This document shows, in pieces, positions 35,452-44,966 of a stretch of 64,000 bases of DNA (its first letter is position 1; each line of letters opens with the position of its first letter). The notes beneath the pieces are model-generated. The model ran no database searches. It was not told where the DNA came from and saw only the letters and a list, made by a program, of their open reading frames with translations. The position numbers and the translations under genes were made by a program. The stretch spans positions 396,188 through 460,187 of the forward strand of contig NZ_RQIH01000002.1 in the NCBI RefSeq assembly GCF_003939025.1, read 5' to 3'. Source of the stretch: Rhizobium sophoriradicis (GTDB lineage Bacteria > Pseudomonadota > Alphaproteobacteria > Rhizobiales > Rhizobiaceae).

Positions 35452-36351
35452 CTAAGCCGCAAGAATCCAGTTCAACACCCTGCGCCAGTCGATCATTCGG
35501 ATCGGCGTTCCGTGATTGCCGGTTTGAAACAGCGTGAAGCGCGCCGGATATTTTGCCTTGCGCAGTCTTTCGAACAGCGCCTGCTGGTCGCTGGCGGCAT
35601 AGACCGGATCGCGGCTGCCATGCGCGAACCAGAGCGGCAGCTTCGCCCTGTAGAAGGCGCTTTTGGTGAAATCGGGATCGGTAACCCCGCTCATGACAAG
35701 CATGCCCTTCAGCCGCTTGACGCTGCCCTCGTCGCGGGCAATGCCCCAGCAGACCTGGCTGCCCATCGAGGCGCAGGAGAGGATGACTGGCCGGCCGGGC
35801 GATTGGGCGCTGGCATAGCGGACGAGGCCGGCGATGGCGGCAACGCCGTTGCTGTCGAAGCTCTTGACCGTCGGCGAATAGTAGACGCCGCCATTGCCGG
35901 CGGCGAGGTTCTTCAGCCGGTTGAAATTGCCGCCGAAGCTGTAGTCGTTGGCCCCGAGCCTGCGGTCGCCGTCGCGGCCGTGAATGAAGATCACCGTGAA
36001 TGCGGCATTTTGCGGCGGTCCCACCCTGGTGACATCGAGCTTGATGCCGTCGAGCGAGAGCGTTTCGTCCGCTTGGGCCTTGCGGATGCCGAGCGCCACA
36101 TATTTCTGCTGCACCCGCTTTTGCGGGATCTGGTCGCGGCCGTTGATATCGCGCATTTCGTCGTAGTCGATGACCTCGAAAGCACCGTCGTCGCCGGTCT
36201 GCAGGATGGTCTGCTTCGAGAACAGTTCATCCTTGAAGGGCGCCAGCGTGCCGGCCGCTTGCGCCGGCCCGCCTGATGACAGCATGGCCGCAGACAGGAA
36301 AAACGCCGCAATTACCGATATAACAGCGCAATCACTTGTGGACATTCGCAT
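35452..36351 (-). CDS. Exported alpha/beta-hydrolase-fold protein
   Basis: This protein of about 299 residues has an N-terminal signal peptide (VISVIAAFFLSAAMLSSGGPAQA in pattern) and an alpha/beta-hydrolase core: FIHGRDGDRR near the oxyanion position, SCASMGSQVCWG at the nucleophile elbow (Ser in the A-S-M-G position), and WFAHGSRDPVY plus TGNHGTP supplying the Asp and His. The start at 36351 is a choice among several in-frame ATGs (36387, 36345). It stands alone on the minus strand between tpiA and parE. The substrate is unknown. Confidence 0.78.
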   Translation of the reverse strand: MRMSTSDCAVISVIAAFFLSAAMLSSGGPAQAAGTLAPFKDELFSKQTILQTGDDGAFEVIDYDEMRDINGRDQIPQKRVQQKYVALGIRKAQADETLSLDGIKLDVTRVGPPQNAAFTVIFIHGRDGDRRLGANDYSFGGNFNRLKNLAAGNGGVYYSPTVKSFDSNGVAAIAGLVRYASAQSPGRPVILSCASMGSQVCWGIARDEGSVKRLKGMLVMSGVTDPDFTKSAFYRAKLPLWFAHGSRDPVYAASDQQALFERLRKAKYPARFTLFQTGNHGTPIRMIDWRRVLNWILAA

Positions 36352-36558
36352 GCGGATGGTTTCCTGAAGCCTGCCGCCGCTTGCCATTCCGCGCCCGGCA
36401 ACGCAAATCATGTGTCAACTCCGCCAGAATTGGCGGTGTCGCGTATTGAGGTGCTTTCTGGCAGAATCTGCCTGATTCGCAAACGTGACATGAAATGCGG
36501 TGATTTTGGGTCGGCGGCGGATGCAAGCCCAAGACAGGATGAAGATCTGAACGGCTCC

Positions 36559-38649
36559 ATGGACGACAGCAACGACCTTTTTTCCGGACTGCCCCTTTCT
36601 GAAAAACGCGAGGAGGCACAGAAGCCCGTAGCGCCGGCCGAGCGGCCGGCAGCCGCAGCGCCCGTCGCCGCGACGCCGCCCGCCGCCTCCGCGCGCCCGG
36701 CGCCCGCCGGATCGAACTCGGACGAATACGGCGCCTCGTCGATCCGCGTCCTCGAAGGGCTCGAGCCGGTGCGTATGCGCCCGGGCATGTATATCGGCGG
36801 CACCGACGAAAAGGCGCTGCATCACCTCTTTGCCGAAGTCATCGACAATGCGATGGACGAGGCGGTCGCCGGACACGCCAATTTCATCGAAGTGCATCTC
36901 GATCTGCAGGGTTATCTCACCGTCACCGACAACGGCCGCGGCATCCCCGTCGAGAACCATCCGCAGGTTCCCGGCAAATCGACGCTCGAAGTCATCATGA
37001 CCAAGCTGCATGCCGGCGGCAAGTTCGACGGCAAGGCCTACGAGACATCGGGCGGTCTGCACGGCGTCGGCGTCTCGGTCGTCAACGCGCTGTCCGACTT
37101 CCTCGAGGTCGAGGTGGCGCGCAACCGCAAGCTCTACCGCCAGCGCTTCTCCCGCGGCCTGCCTCAGGGCGGGCTCGAGGAACTGGGCGACGTCCATAAT
37201 CGCCGCGGCACCCGCGTGCGCTTCCATCCCGACGCCCAGATATTCGGCGATCATATGAAGTTCGACGCCGCCCGCGTCTTTCGCATGGCGCGCTCAAAGG
37301 CTTACCTCTTCGGTGGCGTCGAGATCCGCTGGAGCTGCGAGCCCGGCGTTCTGCCGGAAGGATCCGAGGTGCCTGATAAGGCCACCTTCCATTTCCCCGG
37401 CGGCCTCAAGGATTATCTCCAGGCGACGATGGGCAAGGAGTTCACCGTTACCCGCGAGATCTTCGCCGGCAAGACGGAGAAGGCCAGCGGCCACGGCTCG
37501 ATGGAATGGGCGATCACTTGGTATGGCGGCGATCCGCAGGTGCATTCCTATTGCAACACCATCCCGACCCCGGAAGGCGGCACGCACGAGGCAGGCCTGC
37601 GCATCGCGCTGACCAAGGGGCTGAAGGCCTATGCCGAGCTGACGCAGAACAAGCGGGCCGCACAGATCACCACCGACGACGTGATGATCTCGGCCGTCGG
37701 CATGCTGTCGGTCTTCATCCGCGAGCCGGAATTCGTCGGCCAGACCAAGGACAAGCTGGCGACCGTCGAGGCCCAGCGCATCGTCGAGAACGCGCTGCGC
37801 GACCCGTTCGATCACTATCTCGCCGACAATCCGAACGAGGCGGCCAAGCTGCTCGACTGGGTGATCGAGCGCGCCGAGGAGCGCCTACGCCGCCGCAAGG
37901 AAAAGGAAGTCAACCGCAAGACGGCGGTGCGTAAGCTGCGCCTGCCCGGCAAGCTCGCCGACTGCTCGCAGAATACCGCCGAGGGCGCCGAATTGTTCAT
38001 CGTCGAGGGTGACTCGGCAGGCGGCTCGGCCAAGCAGGCGCGCAACCGCGCCAATCAGGCGATCCTGCCGCTGCGCGGCAAGATCCTCAACGTCGCCAGC
38101 GCCGGCCGCGAAAAACTCGGCGCAAACCAGCAGCTCGCCGATCTCATCCAGGCGCTCGGCTGCGGCACGCGTTCGAAGTATCGCCAGGAAGACCTGCGCT
38201 ACGAGCGCATCATCGTCATGACCGATGCCGACGTCGATGGCGCCCACATCGCCTCGCTGCTCATCACCTTCTTCTATCAGGAGATGCCGGAGCTGGTGCG
38301 TGGCGGTCACCTCTTCCTTGCCGTGCCGCCGCTCTACAAGATCACGCAAGGGGCGAAATCCGCCTATGCCCGCGACGATAATCACCGCGCCGAGCTGATG
38401 CAGACGGAGTTCAAGGGCAAGGCCAAGGTCGAGATCAGCCGCTTCAAGGGTCTCGGCGAAATGATGCCTGCCCAGCTCAAGGAAACCACGATGGATCCGT
38501 CCAAGCGCACCCTGCTGAAGGTGCTGATCGACGAGGTGGATTTTGAGGGTACCCGCAGCGCCGTCGACGATCTCATGGGCACCAAGCCGGAAGCCCGCTT
38601 CCGTTTCATCCAGGAGCGTGCGGCCTTCGCCGAAAACCTCGACATTTGA
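36559..38649 (+). CDS. parE: DNA topoisomerase IV subunit B
   Basis: This 696-residue ATPase subunit decatenates chromosomes with ParC. The GHKL ATPase motifs are EVIDNAMDEAV, DNGRGIPV and GGLHGVGVSVVNALS; the TOPRIM part has EGDSAGGSAKQARN and DADVDGAHI. It lacks the long insert of GyrB. A disordered Pro/Ala-rich leader of about 55 residues precedes the ATPase domain. The ATG at 36559 was chosen because it begins the family-like MDDSNDLF sequence; the frame is open to 36412. Confidence 0.95.
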   Translation: MDDSNDLFSGLPLSEKREEAQKPVAPAERPAAAAPVAATPPAASARPAPAGSNSDEYGASSIRVLEGLEPVRMRPGMYIGGTDEKALHHLFAEVIDNAMDEAVAGHANFIEVHLDLQGYLTVTDNGRGIPVENHPQVPGKSTLEVIMTKLHAGGKFDGKAYETSGGLHGVGVSVVNALSDFLEVEVARNRKLYRQRFSRGLPQGGLEELGDVHNRRGTRVRFHPDAQIFGDHMKFDAARVFRMARSKAYLFGGVEIRWSCEPGVLPEGSEVPDKATFHFPGGLKDYLQATMGKEFTVTREIFAGKTEKASGHGSMEWAITWYGGDPQVHSYCNTIPTPEGGTHEAGLRIALTKGLKAYAELTQNKRAAQITTDDVMISAVGMLSVFIREPEFVGQTKDKLATVEAQRIVENALRDPFDHYLADNPNEAAKLLDWVIERAEERLRRRKEKEVNRKTAVRKLRLPGKLADCSQNTAEGAELFIVEGDSAGGSAKQARNRANQAILPLRGKILNVASAGREKLGANQQLADLIQALGCGTRSKYRQEDLRYERIIVMTDADVDGAHIASLLITFFYQEMPELVRGGHLFLAVPPLYKITQGAKSAYARDDNHRAELMQTEFKGKAKVEISRFKGLGEMMPAQLKETTMDPSKRTLLKVLIDEVDFEGTRSAVDDLMGTKPEARFRFIQERAAFAENLDI

Positions 38650-38659
38650 GCAGGCCTGA

Positions 38660-38705
38660 GGCGCGCCGAACCTGCGACAAATACTCTCGGCGTGCCCTTA
38701 TTTTA
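38660..38705 (+). terminator. Possible terminator after parE
   Basis: GGCGCGCCGA and TCGGCGTGCC form a 10-bp stem around a 17-base loop, followed by CTTATTTT. The loop is long, so this is a tentative call. Confidence 0.4.
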
Positions 38706-38845
38706 GCATTCGCGATTTCACGGAACTGACGAAGAACCGTAACAACTCCGTCAAACAACCGGCGCATGAAGCGGTCGGCGCGCCCTCCCCGGGGAGGAAC
38801 GCCTGCCTCCGTTCGAAACTTTTCAACCCTTGCCGGATATTTTTC

Positions 38846-39985
38846 ATGACCAAGCGTTTTCTCGCGACTGCCGCTTTCGTTCTCCTGTCCAGCACCGTGA
38901 CTGTCCGCGCCACCGATATCGGCGCTACCTTCGAGACCGCCTGCCCGTTCGGCGATTGCGCCGCCGGCATCGCGCTCTCCTATCTCGGTGAATTCGTCAT
39001 CCCGACCGGGCAGATGGAAAACGGCGTCGAATTCGGCGGCATTTCCGGCCTCGATTTTGATGCCGCCACCGGCCACTATATCGCCATCAGCGACGATCGC
39101 TCGGACAAGGCCCCGGCCCGCTTCTATGAACTCGACGTCGATGTCGACGCATCCGGCCTCAAGGGTGTTTCCGTCGTCAAGCACGTGACCCTGAAGGACA
39201 AGAACGGCGAGCCTTTCGCGGCAAAAACCGTCGATCCGGAATCGATCCGCCTCGGCAAGGACGGCATCTATTGGGGCAGCGAAGGCGACGCCAAGGTGCT
39301 GTTGCCGCCCTTCATCCGCGTCGCTGCGCCGGACGGTTCTTTCCTGCGCGAATTCAAGCTGCCGGAAGGCTTTGCACCGACCATCGACAGGTCGACCGGC
39401 ATCCGAGACAATCTCGCCTTCGAGGATCTCGCCGTCGCACCCTCGGGCGACGTTTTCGTCGGCCTCGAAGCCGCCCTCTACCAGGACGGTCCGAAGCCGT
39501 CGCTGACGACGGGCAGCCTGTCGCGCATCATCCGTTACGACGGCGCATCCGGCGAGCCGAAGGCGCAATATGTCTACCCGGTATCGCCTATACCGCAGGC
39601 CGCCGCCAAGGCCGACGGCGGCAATGACAACGGCATGTCGGAAATGCTCGCGCTCGACGATCACCGCCTGCTCGCCGTCGAGCGAAGCTATGCCGAAGGG
39701 GTCGGCAACAACATCAAGATCATGATGATGGATCTCGCCGACGCGACCGACATATCGGCCATCTCCTCGCTCGCCAAGAACGACCAGCGCGTCGTCCCGG
39801 TTCGCAAGAGCCAGATCCTTGATCTCAGAGCAATCGGCCTTGTCCCCGACAATATCGAGGCGATGTCGTTCGGCAAGGCCAAGGATGGAAGCGACGTCCT
39901 CATTCTCGGCTCGGACAATAATTTCTCGGCCGCGCAGAAGACGCAGTTCTACGCCTTCAAGATTTTGCGTCGTCCGCAACAGTAA
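38846..39985 (+). CDS. Exported esterase-like-activity-of-phytase family protein
   Basis: This 379-residue protein has a signal peptide (residues about 1-22) and a beta-propeller-like body with the family's segments: ISGLDFDAATGHYIAISDDRS, VDPESIRLGKDGIYWGSEGD and MLALDDHRLLAVERSYAEG. Proteins of this phytase-like esterase family are periplasmic; the natural substrate is not known. The start has no close upstream competitor. It is followed by the AI-2E-family transporter after 94 bases. Confidence 0.85.
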   Translation: MTKRFLATAAFVLLSSTVTVRATDIGATFETACPFGDCAAGIALSYLGEFVIPTGQMENGVEFGGISGLDFDAATGHYIAISDDRSDKAPARFYELDVDVDASGLKGVSVVKHVTLKDKNGEPFAAKTVDPESIRLGKDGIYWGSEGDAKVLLPPFIRVAAPDGSFLREFKLPEGFAPTIDRSTGIRDNLAFEDLAVAPSGDVFVGLEAALYQDGPKPSLTTGSLSRIIRYDGASGEPKAQYVYPVSPIPQAAAKADGGNDNGMSEMLALDDHRLLAVERSYAEGVGNNIKIMMMDLADATDISAISSLAKNDQRVVPVRKSQILDLRAIGLVPDNIEAMSFGKAKDGSDVLILGSDNNFSAAQKTQFYAFKILRRPQQ

Positions 39986-40079
39986 GACATCGGCTCATGT
40001 ATACGCTTTCACGGCGCGGACCTTGAAACCGCCGGGTTCATAGCCCATAACCAGAAGACAAGAACAAGAAGAGGCGCGC

Positions 40080-41282
40080 GTGGGTGTGTTTGACCGTCAG
40101 AGAAGCAATCATGAACCGCGATGGCTGGGCTCGTCGGCGCCGACACGCACGCCGCTGATACCCTCCATCTCAGCGGCGCGCTGGCTGCTGGTGCTGATCG
40201 TCGCCGCCGGCGTTTATTTCTTCTACGGTTTCCTTGTGCCGGTGCTGGCCGCCCTCGTCATCGGTTTCGCCAGCTGGCCGCTCTACCGCAAGCTTCTCGC
40301 CCGTGTCGGCGGCAATACGACGATCGCCGCGACCATCGCCATCATCATGATTGTCACGTTCCTGGTCATCCCGATCGGATTTGCGGCCACCTATACCACG
40401 GGCGAAGTGCGCACCTGGCTCGCCTGGGCAATCCACGCCAACCGTTCAGGGGCCGCGACACCTGGCTGGATCGTCGCCTTGCCGTTTGCCGGCCCCTATC
40501 TCGACGACCTTTGGACAAAATACATCGGCAGCCCGGGCGCGCTCGGCGAGCTCATCCAGGCGGTCAGCGGCGCCCATATCGGCAATATCTACCGTGCCGT
40601 TCTTGCGGCCGGCGGTGGCGCCTTCCATCTTCTGCTGACGCTGCTCTTCATGCTGATCGCGTTGTTCTTCGTCTATCGCGACGGCGTCTCATTCTCTAAG
40701 CAGATCGACATGCTGGGCGAGCGCATCCTGCCGAACCGCTGGGAACGCATTTCCCGCGTCGTTCCGGCGACAATCAGTTCCACCGTCATGGGCATGACGC
40801 TGATTGCGATTGGCGAAGGCATCGTGCTCGGCCTTGCCTATTGGGTCGCCGGCGTGCCGTCGCCGGTGACGCTCGGCGTGCTGACGGGCGTGATGGCACT
40901 GATACCGGGCGGTGCGCCCCTCTCCTTCACGCTGGTCTCGATCTATCTCCTGGCGAGCGGCTCGCATGTCGCCGGCGTCGGCCTCTTCGTCTGGGGCACG
41001 GTCGAGCTCTTCATCGTCGACAAGACGTTGCGGCCGAAGCTCGTCGGTGGTCCGATAAAGCTGCCCTTCCTGCCGACCTTCTTCGGCCTTGTCGGCGGCG
41101 TCAAGACAATGGGTTTCCTCGGCCTCTTCATCGGCCCGGTACTGATGGCGCTGATCGTCGCCATCTGGCGCGAATGGATCCACGAAGCCCGCAACGCCGA
41201 TACTAGCGAGAGCGGGCCGCAGTTCGTCATCGACGAACAGGCCCCGCCGTCCAAGCCGGTTCCCCGCGTCGCAGAAGGCTGA
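40080..41282 (+). CDS. AI-2E family (PerM-like) transporter
   Basis: This 400-residue protein has about eight membrane helices: a cluster near residues 30-110, then a soluble stretch, then helices in the second half with the family motif GVPSPVTLGVLTGVMALIPGGAP and a C-terminal FGLVGGVKTMGFLGLFIGPVLMALI block. The family includes AI-2 exporters and Na+/H+ antiporters, so the substrate is uncertain. The start is a GTG at 40080; a second GTG at 40086 is also possible. Confidence 0.88.
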   Translation: MGVFDRQRSNHEPRWLGSSAPTRTPLIPSISAARWLLVLIVAAGVYFFYGFLVPVLAALVIGFASWPLYRKLLARVGGNTTIAATIAIIMIVTFLVIPIGFAATYTTGEVRTWLAWAIHANRSGAATPGWIVALPFAGPYLDDLWTKYIGSPGALGELIQAVSGAHIGNIYRAVLAAGGGAFHLLLTLLFMLIALFFVYRDGVSFSKQIDMLGERILPNRWERISRVVPATISSTVMGMTLIAIGEGIVLGLAYWVAGVPSPVTLGVLTGVMALIPGGAPLSFTLVSIYLLASGSHVAGVGLFVWGTVELFIVDKTLRPKLVGGPIKLPFLPTFFGLVGGVKTMGFLGLFIGPVLMALIVAIWREWIHEARNADTSESGPQFVIDEQAPPSKPVPRVAEG

Positions 41283-41298
41283 ACCAGGCCTTTTGGCC

Positions 41299-41757
41299 CT
41301 ATCCCAGCCGCTTTTCCATGAACAGGCTGAGCGGGTCCGGCAGATAGGCGCCGAAAGCCTCGATCTCCCTATATCCGTATTTGCGATAAAGAGCGATCGC
41401 CTCGGGCTGATAGATGCCGGTTTCGAGCCGGATCGCCGTCAGCCGCTTTTCCCTTGCGACAGCCTCCAGCCCGTTCATCAAGCAGCTGGCGACCCTCAGT
41501 CCCCTCGCCTGCGGGTCGACGAACATGCGCTTGATCTCCGCCGTATCGTCGCCGGCCTCCACCAATGCGCAGCATCCGACGATTGCGCCGTGGTTGCGCG
41601 CGACGAAAAAACTCACGGAAGGCTTTTCCAAGAGAGAAAGATCCACCAGATGATTGCTCTCGGCCGGATAGAGCGACTGCGCATAAGCATCGGAAAGATC
41701 GAGAAGGCGGAGTACGCCCTCCTGCCGCGGCGGCTCCTGGGCAATGGTGACGGACAT
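41299..41757 (-). CDS. GNAT family N-acetyltransferase
   Basis: This 152-residue protein has the GNAT fold: GCCALVEAGDDTAEIKRMFVDPQARGLRVASCLMNGL contains the acetyl-CoA-binding R/Q-x-x-G-x-A pattern (ARGLRVAS), and ETGIYQPEAIALYRKYGY is the usual C-terminal motif. It converges with the AI-2E transporter with 16 bases between stops. The acceptor cannot be predicted. Confidence 0.88.
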   Translation of the reverse strand: MSVTIAQEPPRQEGVLRLLDLSDAYAQSLYPAESNHLVDLSLLEKPSVSFFVARNHGAIVGCCALVEAGDDTAEIKRMFVDPQARGLRVASCLMNGLEAVAREKRLTAIRLETGIYQPEAIALYRKYGYREIEAFGAYLPDPLSLFMEKRLG

Positions 41758-41885
41758 GCTGGCTCCCGATGCTTGCGAGGCGCAATTTTTCGCGGAGATG
41801 ACGAAGAGTTAATCCTCTTGCCTTCATTCGGTTGGAATTGCGCCGTCTAAGGCGATGTCAGGTTCAATAGCCAAGGAAGCAGAGT

Positions 41886-42302
41886 ATGCAAGCGGTGCTC
41901 ATCGCGATGACGATTCTAGGTTGCGACGATTCCGTCAGCCAATGCAGCTATGTCGCGACAGTCGACAAGCGTTGGGAAACGGTTGCCGCCTGCGATGCCG
42001 AGGCCGAGCGCCGGCTGAAGTCCTATGCCAATGTCCACTATCCCTCGGTGATCGCGGTCTGCGAGGCGCCGAAAGCCGTCGCCGCCGCCGAGCCGCCGAA
42101 GCCGGCGCCCATACCGGCCCCCGTTCCTGCGCCCGAGCCTGTCGAAGAACCCGTGGGAAAACTCGCCAGCTTCGCTGAAAATATCGCCGGCCAGGTTCGC
42201 GCACATCTTCCCTCGGGCCGGGACGTCAAGGAGACGCTCTCCAAGCCCGTGCATTTCGTATCCGCCAGCTATTCCTGGGTGGTGACACGGATCGCCGATT
42301 AA
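41886..42302 (+). CDS. Conserved hypothetical protein, Pro/Ala-rich
   Basis: This 138-residue protein starts with a weakly hydrophobic segment containing two Cys (ILGCDDSVSQCSY), then a charged helix (VAACDAEAERRLKSYANVHYPSVIAVCEAP), a Pro/Ala-rich linker (about residues 68-90) and a C-terminal VTRIAD end. Four cysteines could form disulfides if exported. The layout resembles small rhizobial proteins of unknown function. It ends just before a RIME-like repeat. Confidence 0.65.
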   Translation: MQAVLIAMTILGCDDSVSQCSYVATVDKRWETVAACDAEAERRLKSYANVHYPSVIAVCEAPKAVAAAEPPKPAPIPAPVPAPEPVEEPVGKLASFAENIAGQVRAHLPSGRDVKETLSKPVHFVSASYSWVVTRIAD

Positions 42303-42405
42303 AGCATGTCGCGCAAAAGTGTGCGCGGTTTTGCGGCAACAACATGCGTGAAAACAAAGAGCTAAAGCGCAGGATCGAATCTGAAAGATCGCGATGGGGC
42401 TTTAG
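42303..42405. repeat. RIME-like intergenic repeat
   Basis: The element matches that at 5057-5153: AAGTGTGCGCGGTT, then ACATGCGTGAAAACAAA, then the CTAAAGC...GCTTTAG palindrome. The first palindrome is ACATGC/GCATGT-like. Its right end contributes the TAA stop codon of the DUF2336 gene, as the other copy does for holB. Confidence 0.75.
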
Positions 42406-43532
42406 GCCGCTGCAAGCGCCGCATAGACGCGGGCTGATTGCCGCTGTTCGGCGACGTGCAGTTTCTCCACCATGTCGAGCAGTTCGCCGACCGCAGCATG
42501 GGCGCCGTCGTGATGGCGGAATTTTTCGAGAAGACGACCGCAGACAGTGCCGAGCACGCTGCCTGGCGCCTTGCGGGCTGCCTCGCGCCACAGAAGCGTC
42601 GCCTCCACGAAGATCACGCTGATATCCCTCGGGAGGCCGGCGGATTCATAGAGCGCGCGCACCGCATGCATGCGTCCCGTCGCCAGGATCGCGCGCACGC
42701 GGCGCTCGCCGCAGCCTGTCAGATCGACGATCGCTCCGGCGAAGAAGTCCACCTTGCCGGAGCAGAGGGCGTGCATCAGGAAGGACGGCGTCAGGCGGCC
42801 GTTGAGGCGCAAATGCTCGACGAGATCAGGTATCTCCCGCGGCGCGATATCGCCGGCGATCGATACGATTGCCGCTTCCGTCGCCTCGCGGCTGATCCGC
42901 TGCAGCCGCTGCAGCCCGATCGCCGCCTGAACAAGCGGCAGACCGACCAGCGCATTGCTGACATGCTGGGTGAGCAGCTGGCGGGCATCGGCCGGGAGAT
43001 CGCTGCGTTCGAGAAGCAGATTGCGGATATCGCAGCAGTCGCCGAGCCGTTCGGCGATGCGCTTCAACGACAGGCTGGAAATGACAGCGCCCTCGTTCTC
43101 GAGCAGGCAGAGCAGCTCCTCTTCATCGCCGACCTCCGCAAGGGCGGCCGAAACCGGCCGCGTCACACGCGCCCTCGCCGCGATCAGCATCCGGGTCGCG
43201 CCATTGCCGCGTGCCGCGAGATCGACGAGATCGGCATCGGTCAGAAGCGGTGAACAGGTGACGGCGTGGCAGGCGATCTCAGGCTGATCCGCGGCAAGCG
43301 AAAGGACCAGGCTGCGGGGCGCGTCGGGCGACCAGGCGACCGCCTCGGCAAGCGCAAGCCGCACGCGCGGCGACGAATCGTCGAGCAGAAAGGTCATTGC
43401 CATCTCGGCCGCCGCCCGCTCCTCCGCGCTCATCTGAGATTGCAGATAGGCTCGACCGAGTGCATTCGCGGCCCGGGCCCGATCGCCGGTCTTGGCCGTT
43501 TCGATCCAACGAAGGAAAGCTTCTACGATCAC
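42402..43532 (-). CDS. DUF2336 domain-containing protein
   Basis: This protein of about 376 residues is all-helical with HEAT-like repeats (DDSSPRVRLALAEAVAWSPDAP, for example) and fits the DUF2336 family seen in alphaproteobacteria. I chose the GTG at 43532, which gives the usual IVEAFLRWIETAKTGDRARAANALGRAY start; the frame is open to an ATG at 43577. The stop codon is inside the adjoining RIME-like repeat. The role of the family is unknown; HEAT-type repeats suggest protein binding. Confidence 0.78.
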   Translation of the reverse strand: MIVEAFLRWIETAKTGDRARAANALGRAYLQSQMSAEERAAAEMAMTFLLDDSSPRVRLALAEAVAWSPDAPRSLVLSLAADQPEIACHAVTCSPLLTDADLVDLAARGNGATRMLIAARARVTRPVSAALAEVGDEEELLCLLENEGAVISSLSLKRIAERLGDCCDIRNLLLERSDLPADARQLLTQHVSNALVGLPLVQAAIGLQRLQRISREATEAAIVSIAGDIAPREIPDLVEHLRLNGRLTPSFLMHALCSGKVDFFAGAIVDLTGCGERRVRAILATGRMHAVRALYESAGLPRDISVIFVEATLLWREAARKAPGSVLGTVCGRLLEKFRHHDGAHAAVGELLDMVEKLHVAEQRQSARVYAALAAA

Positions 43533-43660
43533 GCGACGCCCCAGCACTTGAACGCGATTCCCTCGCGTTCCTTTCATTGCTGCGACCGTAGCGGCAAAAG
43601 GTTTAAGATTCGTTCACCATATTTCTTAAGCCCTTGTATGCCTTCTTGTATGCCTTCGCG

Positions 43661-44272
43661 TCAGCCCGCGACCTGCGGCCGAAGCATCTCGAAGACATCG
43701 CTGCCCTCGCTGTAATCCATGTAGCCCATGCGGGCCACAGGCCGGGCAATCGACATGTCGAGCCGGCCGTCCCTGACAATCGCTTCGTCGATGCGGATGC
43801 CGATCACCTCGCCGAACACCATGACGTTTTCGGATGGCATACCCGACAGCGTCTTCGGCTCGATGATCTCGGTCACCCTGCATTCGAGCACCGCGAAGGC
43901 CTCGCCGACATAGGGGGCATCGATGAGTTCGGCCTGCTTCGGCGTCAGCCCGGCGAAGCCGAATTCGCTCTCGCCGTAGGGCAGTGCGGCAGAGGAGAGG
44001 TTCATCTTTTCGGCGAGATCGCGGCTGACGAAATTGCAGGTAAAGACGCCGGTCTCCGCCGCGTTGCGCTGGCTGTGCTTGCGCCCGGCGGACGAAAACA
44101 TCACCAGCTTCGGACGGTCGGCGACGGCGTTGAAGAAGGAATAGGGCGCGAGATTGATCGAGCCATCCCTGCCCTTGCTGCCGATCCAGCCGATCGGCCG
44201 CGGCGACACGATCGCCTTGAAGGGATCATGCGCCAGCCCATGGCGGTTGCTGTCGGTGGTGTAGAACATCAA
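43661..44272 (-). CDS. Flavin reductase-like domain protein (FMN-binding split barrel)
   Basis: This 203-residue protein has the flavin-reductase-like split-barrel signature: [38 protein letters not shown] in pattern, then [18 protein letters not shown] and [10 protein letters not shown]. It probably binds FMN and works with a partner oxygenase or reductase. Its start overlaps the stop of the upstream nitroreductase gene by four bases, so the two flavin-type proteins are translationally coupled. Confidence 0.88.
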   Translation of the reverse strand: MMFYTTDSNRHGLAHDPFKAIVSPRPIGWIGSKGRDGSINLAPYSFFNAVADRPKLVMFSSAGRKHSQRNAAETGVFTCNFVSRDLAEKMNLSSAALPYGESEFGFAGLTPKQAELIDAPYVGEAFAVLECRVTEIIEPKTLSGMPSENVMVFGEVIGIRIDEAIVRDGRLDMSIARPVARMGYMDYSEGSDVFEMLRPQVAG

Positions 44273-44853
44273 TCCTCTCCGCCGACCCAGGTGACGGTGT
44301 CGGTAAGCTCCGGCCGCGGCCGCTCGATTGCCGGAAATGTCGTCGAGCCGATATGGATGAAGCCGGCCACCTTTTCATCGGCTCCGACGCCGAGCAGTGG
44401 ATAGGCGCGCTCGTCATAGGCGAACCACTCCGTTAGCCAGTTGGCGACGTAGCCGTGGGCATTGGCTGACAGGAGGACGTTGAGGCAGAGTGCGCCGGCC
44501 GACATCAGCTGCTCCCATTCCGGGATCTTGATGTGCGGCCCCGCCTTGCTGACGACGGCCACGACCACAGGCGCGCGGGTGAAGCGGGTGCGCTCGACCT
44601 GGATCATCTCTTCGGAAAGATCGGGTTTCGTCTCGAGCGCCAGCTTCAGCAGCGCCTCTCCGAGGCGGACGCGTTCCTGTCCGCGATAGACGATGAAGCG
44701 CCAGGGTGCGATCTTGCCGTGATCGGGAACACGCGAGGCGAGACGCAGGATTTCTTCGATTTCCGCCTTCTCGGGGCCCGGCTCGCACATCTGGAAAGCG
44801 GGGATGGAGCGGCGCACGGCGAGATAGTCGATCAGCTTAATATCGGATTTCAT
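44269..44853 (-). CDS. Nitroreductase family protein
   Basis: This 194-residue flavoenzyme has the nitroreductase fold: RRSIPAF near the N-terminus, [27 protein letters not shown] (FMN binding), [27 protein letters not shown] and a GFIHIGS end. It resembles the YdjA-type shorter members. The ATG at 44853 is preferred to one 11 codons upstream. It is coupled to the following flavin-reductase-like gene. Confidence 0.88.
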   Translation of the reverse strand: MKSDIKLIDYLAVRRSIPAFQMCEPGPEKAEIEEILRLASRVPDHGKIAPWRFIVYRGQERVRLGEALLKLALETKPDLSEEMIQVERTRFTRAPVVVAVVSKAGPHIKIPEWEQLMSAGALCLNVLLSANAHGYVANWLTEWFAYDERAYPLLGVGADEKVAGFIHIGSTTFPAIERPRPELTDTVTWVGGED

Positions 44854-44966
44854 GCGGGAGAAACTTTCATTTTTATGCTGCTGCAAAGGGTGGGTCTTGA
44901 ATTTGCCATCGCGTTGGTCTTGAAGTGGCCTTTGCGATTTCAGAAGTCAATCGGTTCACGAAACAG

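Noticed and set aside
38606..39979. A long minus-strand frame opposite the phytase-like esterase gene
   Set aside because: It is antisense to a gene with a signal peptide and family motifs; its own composition is atypical.
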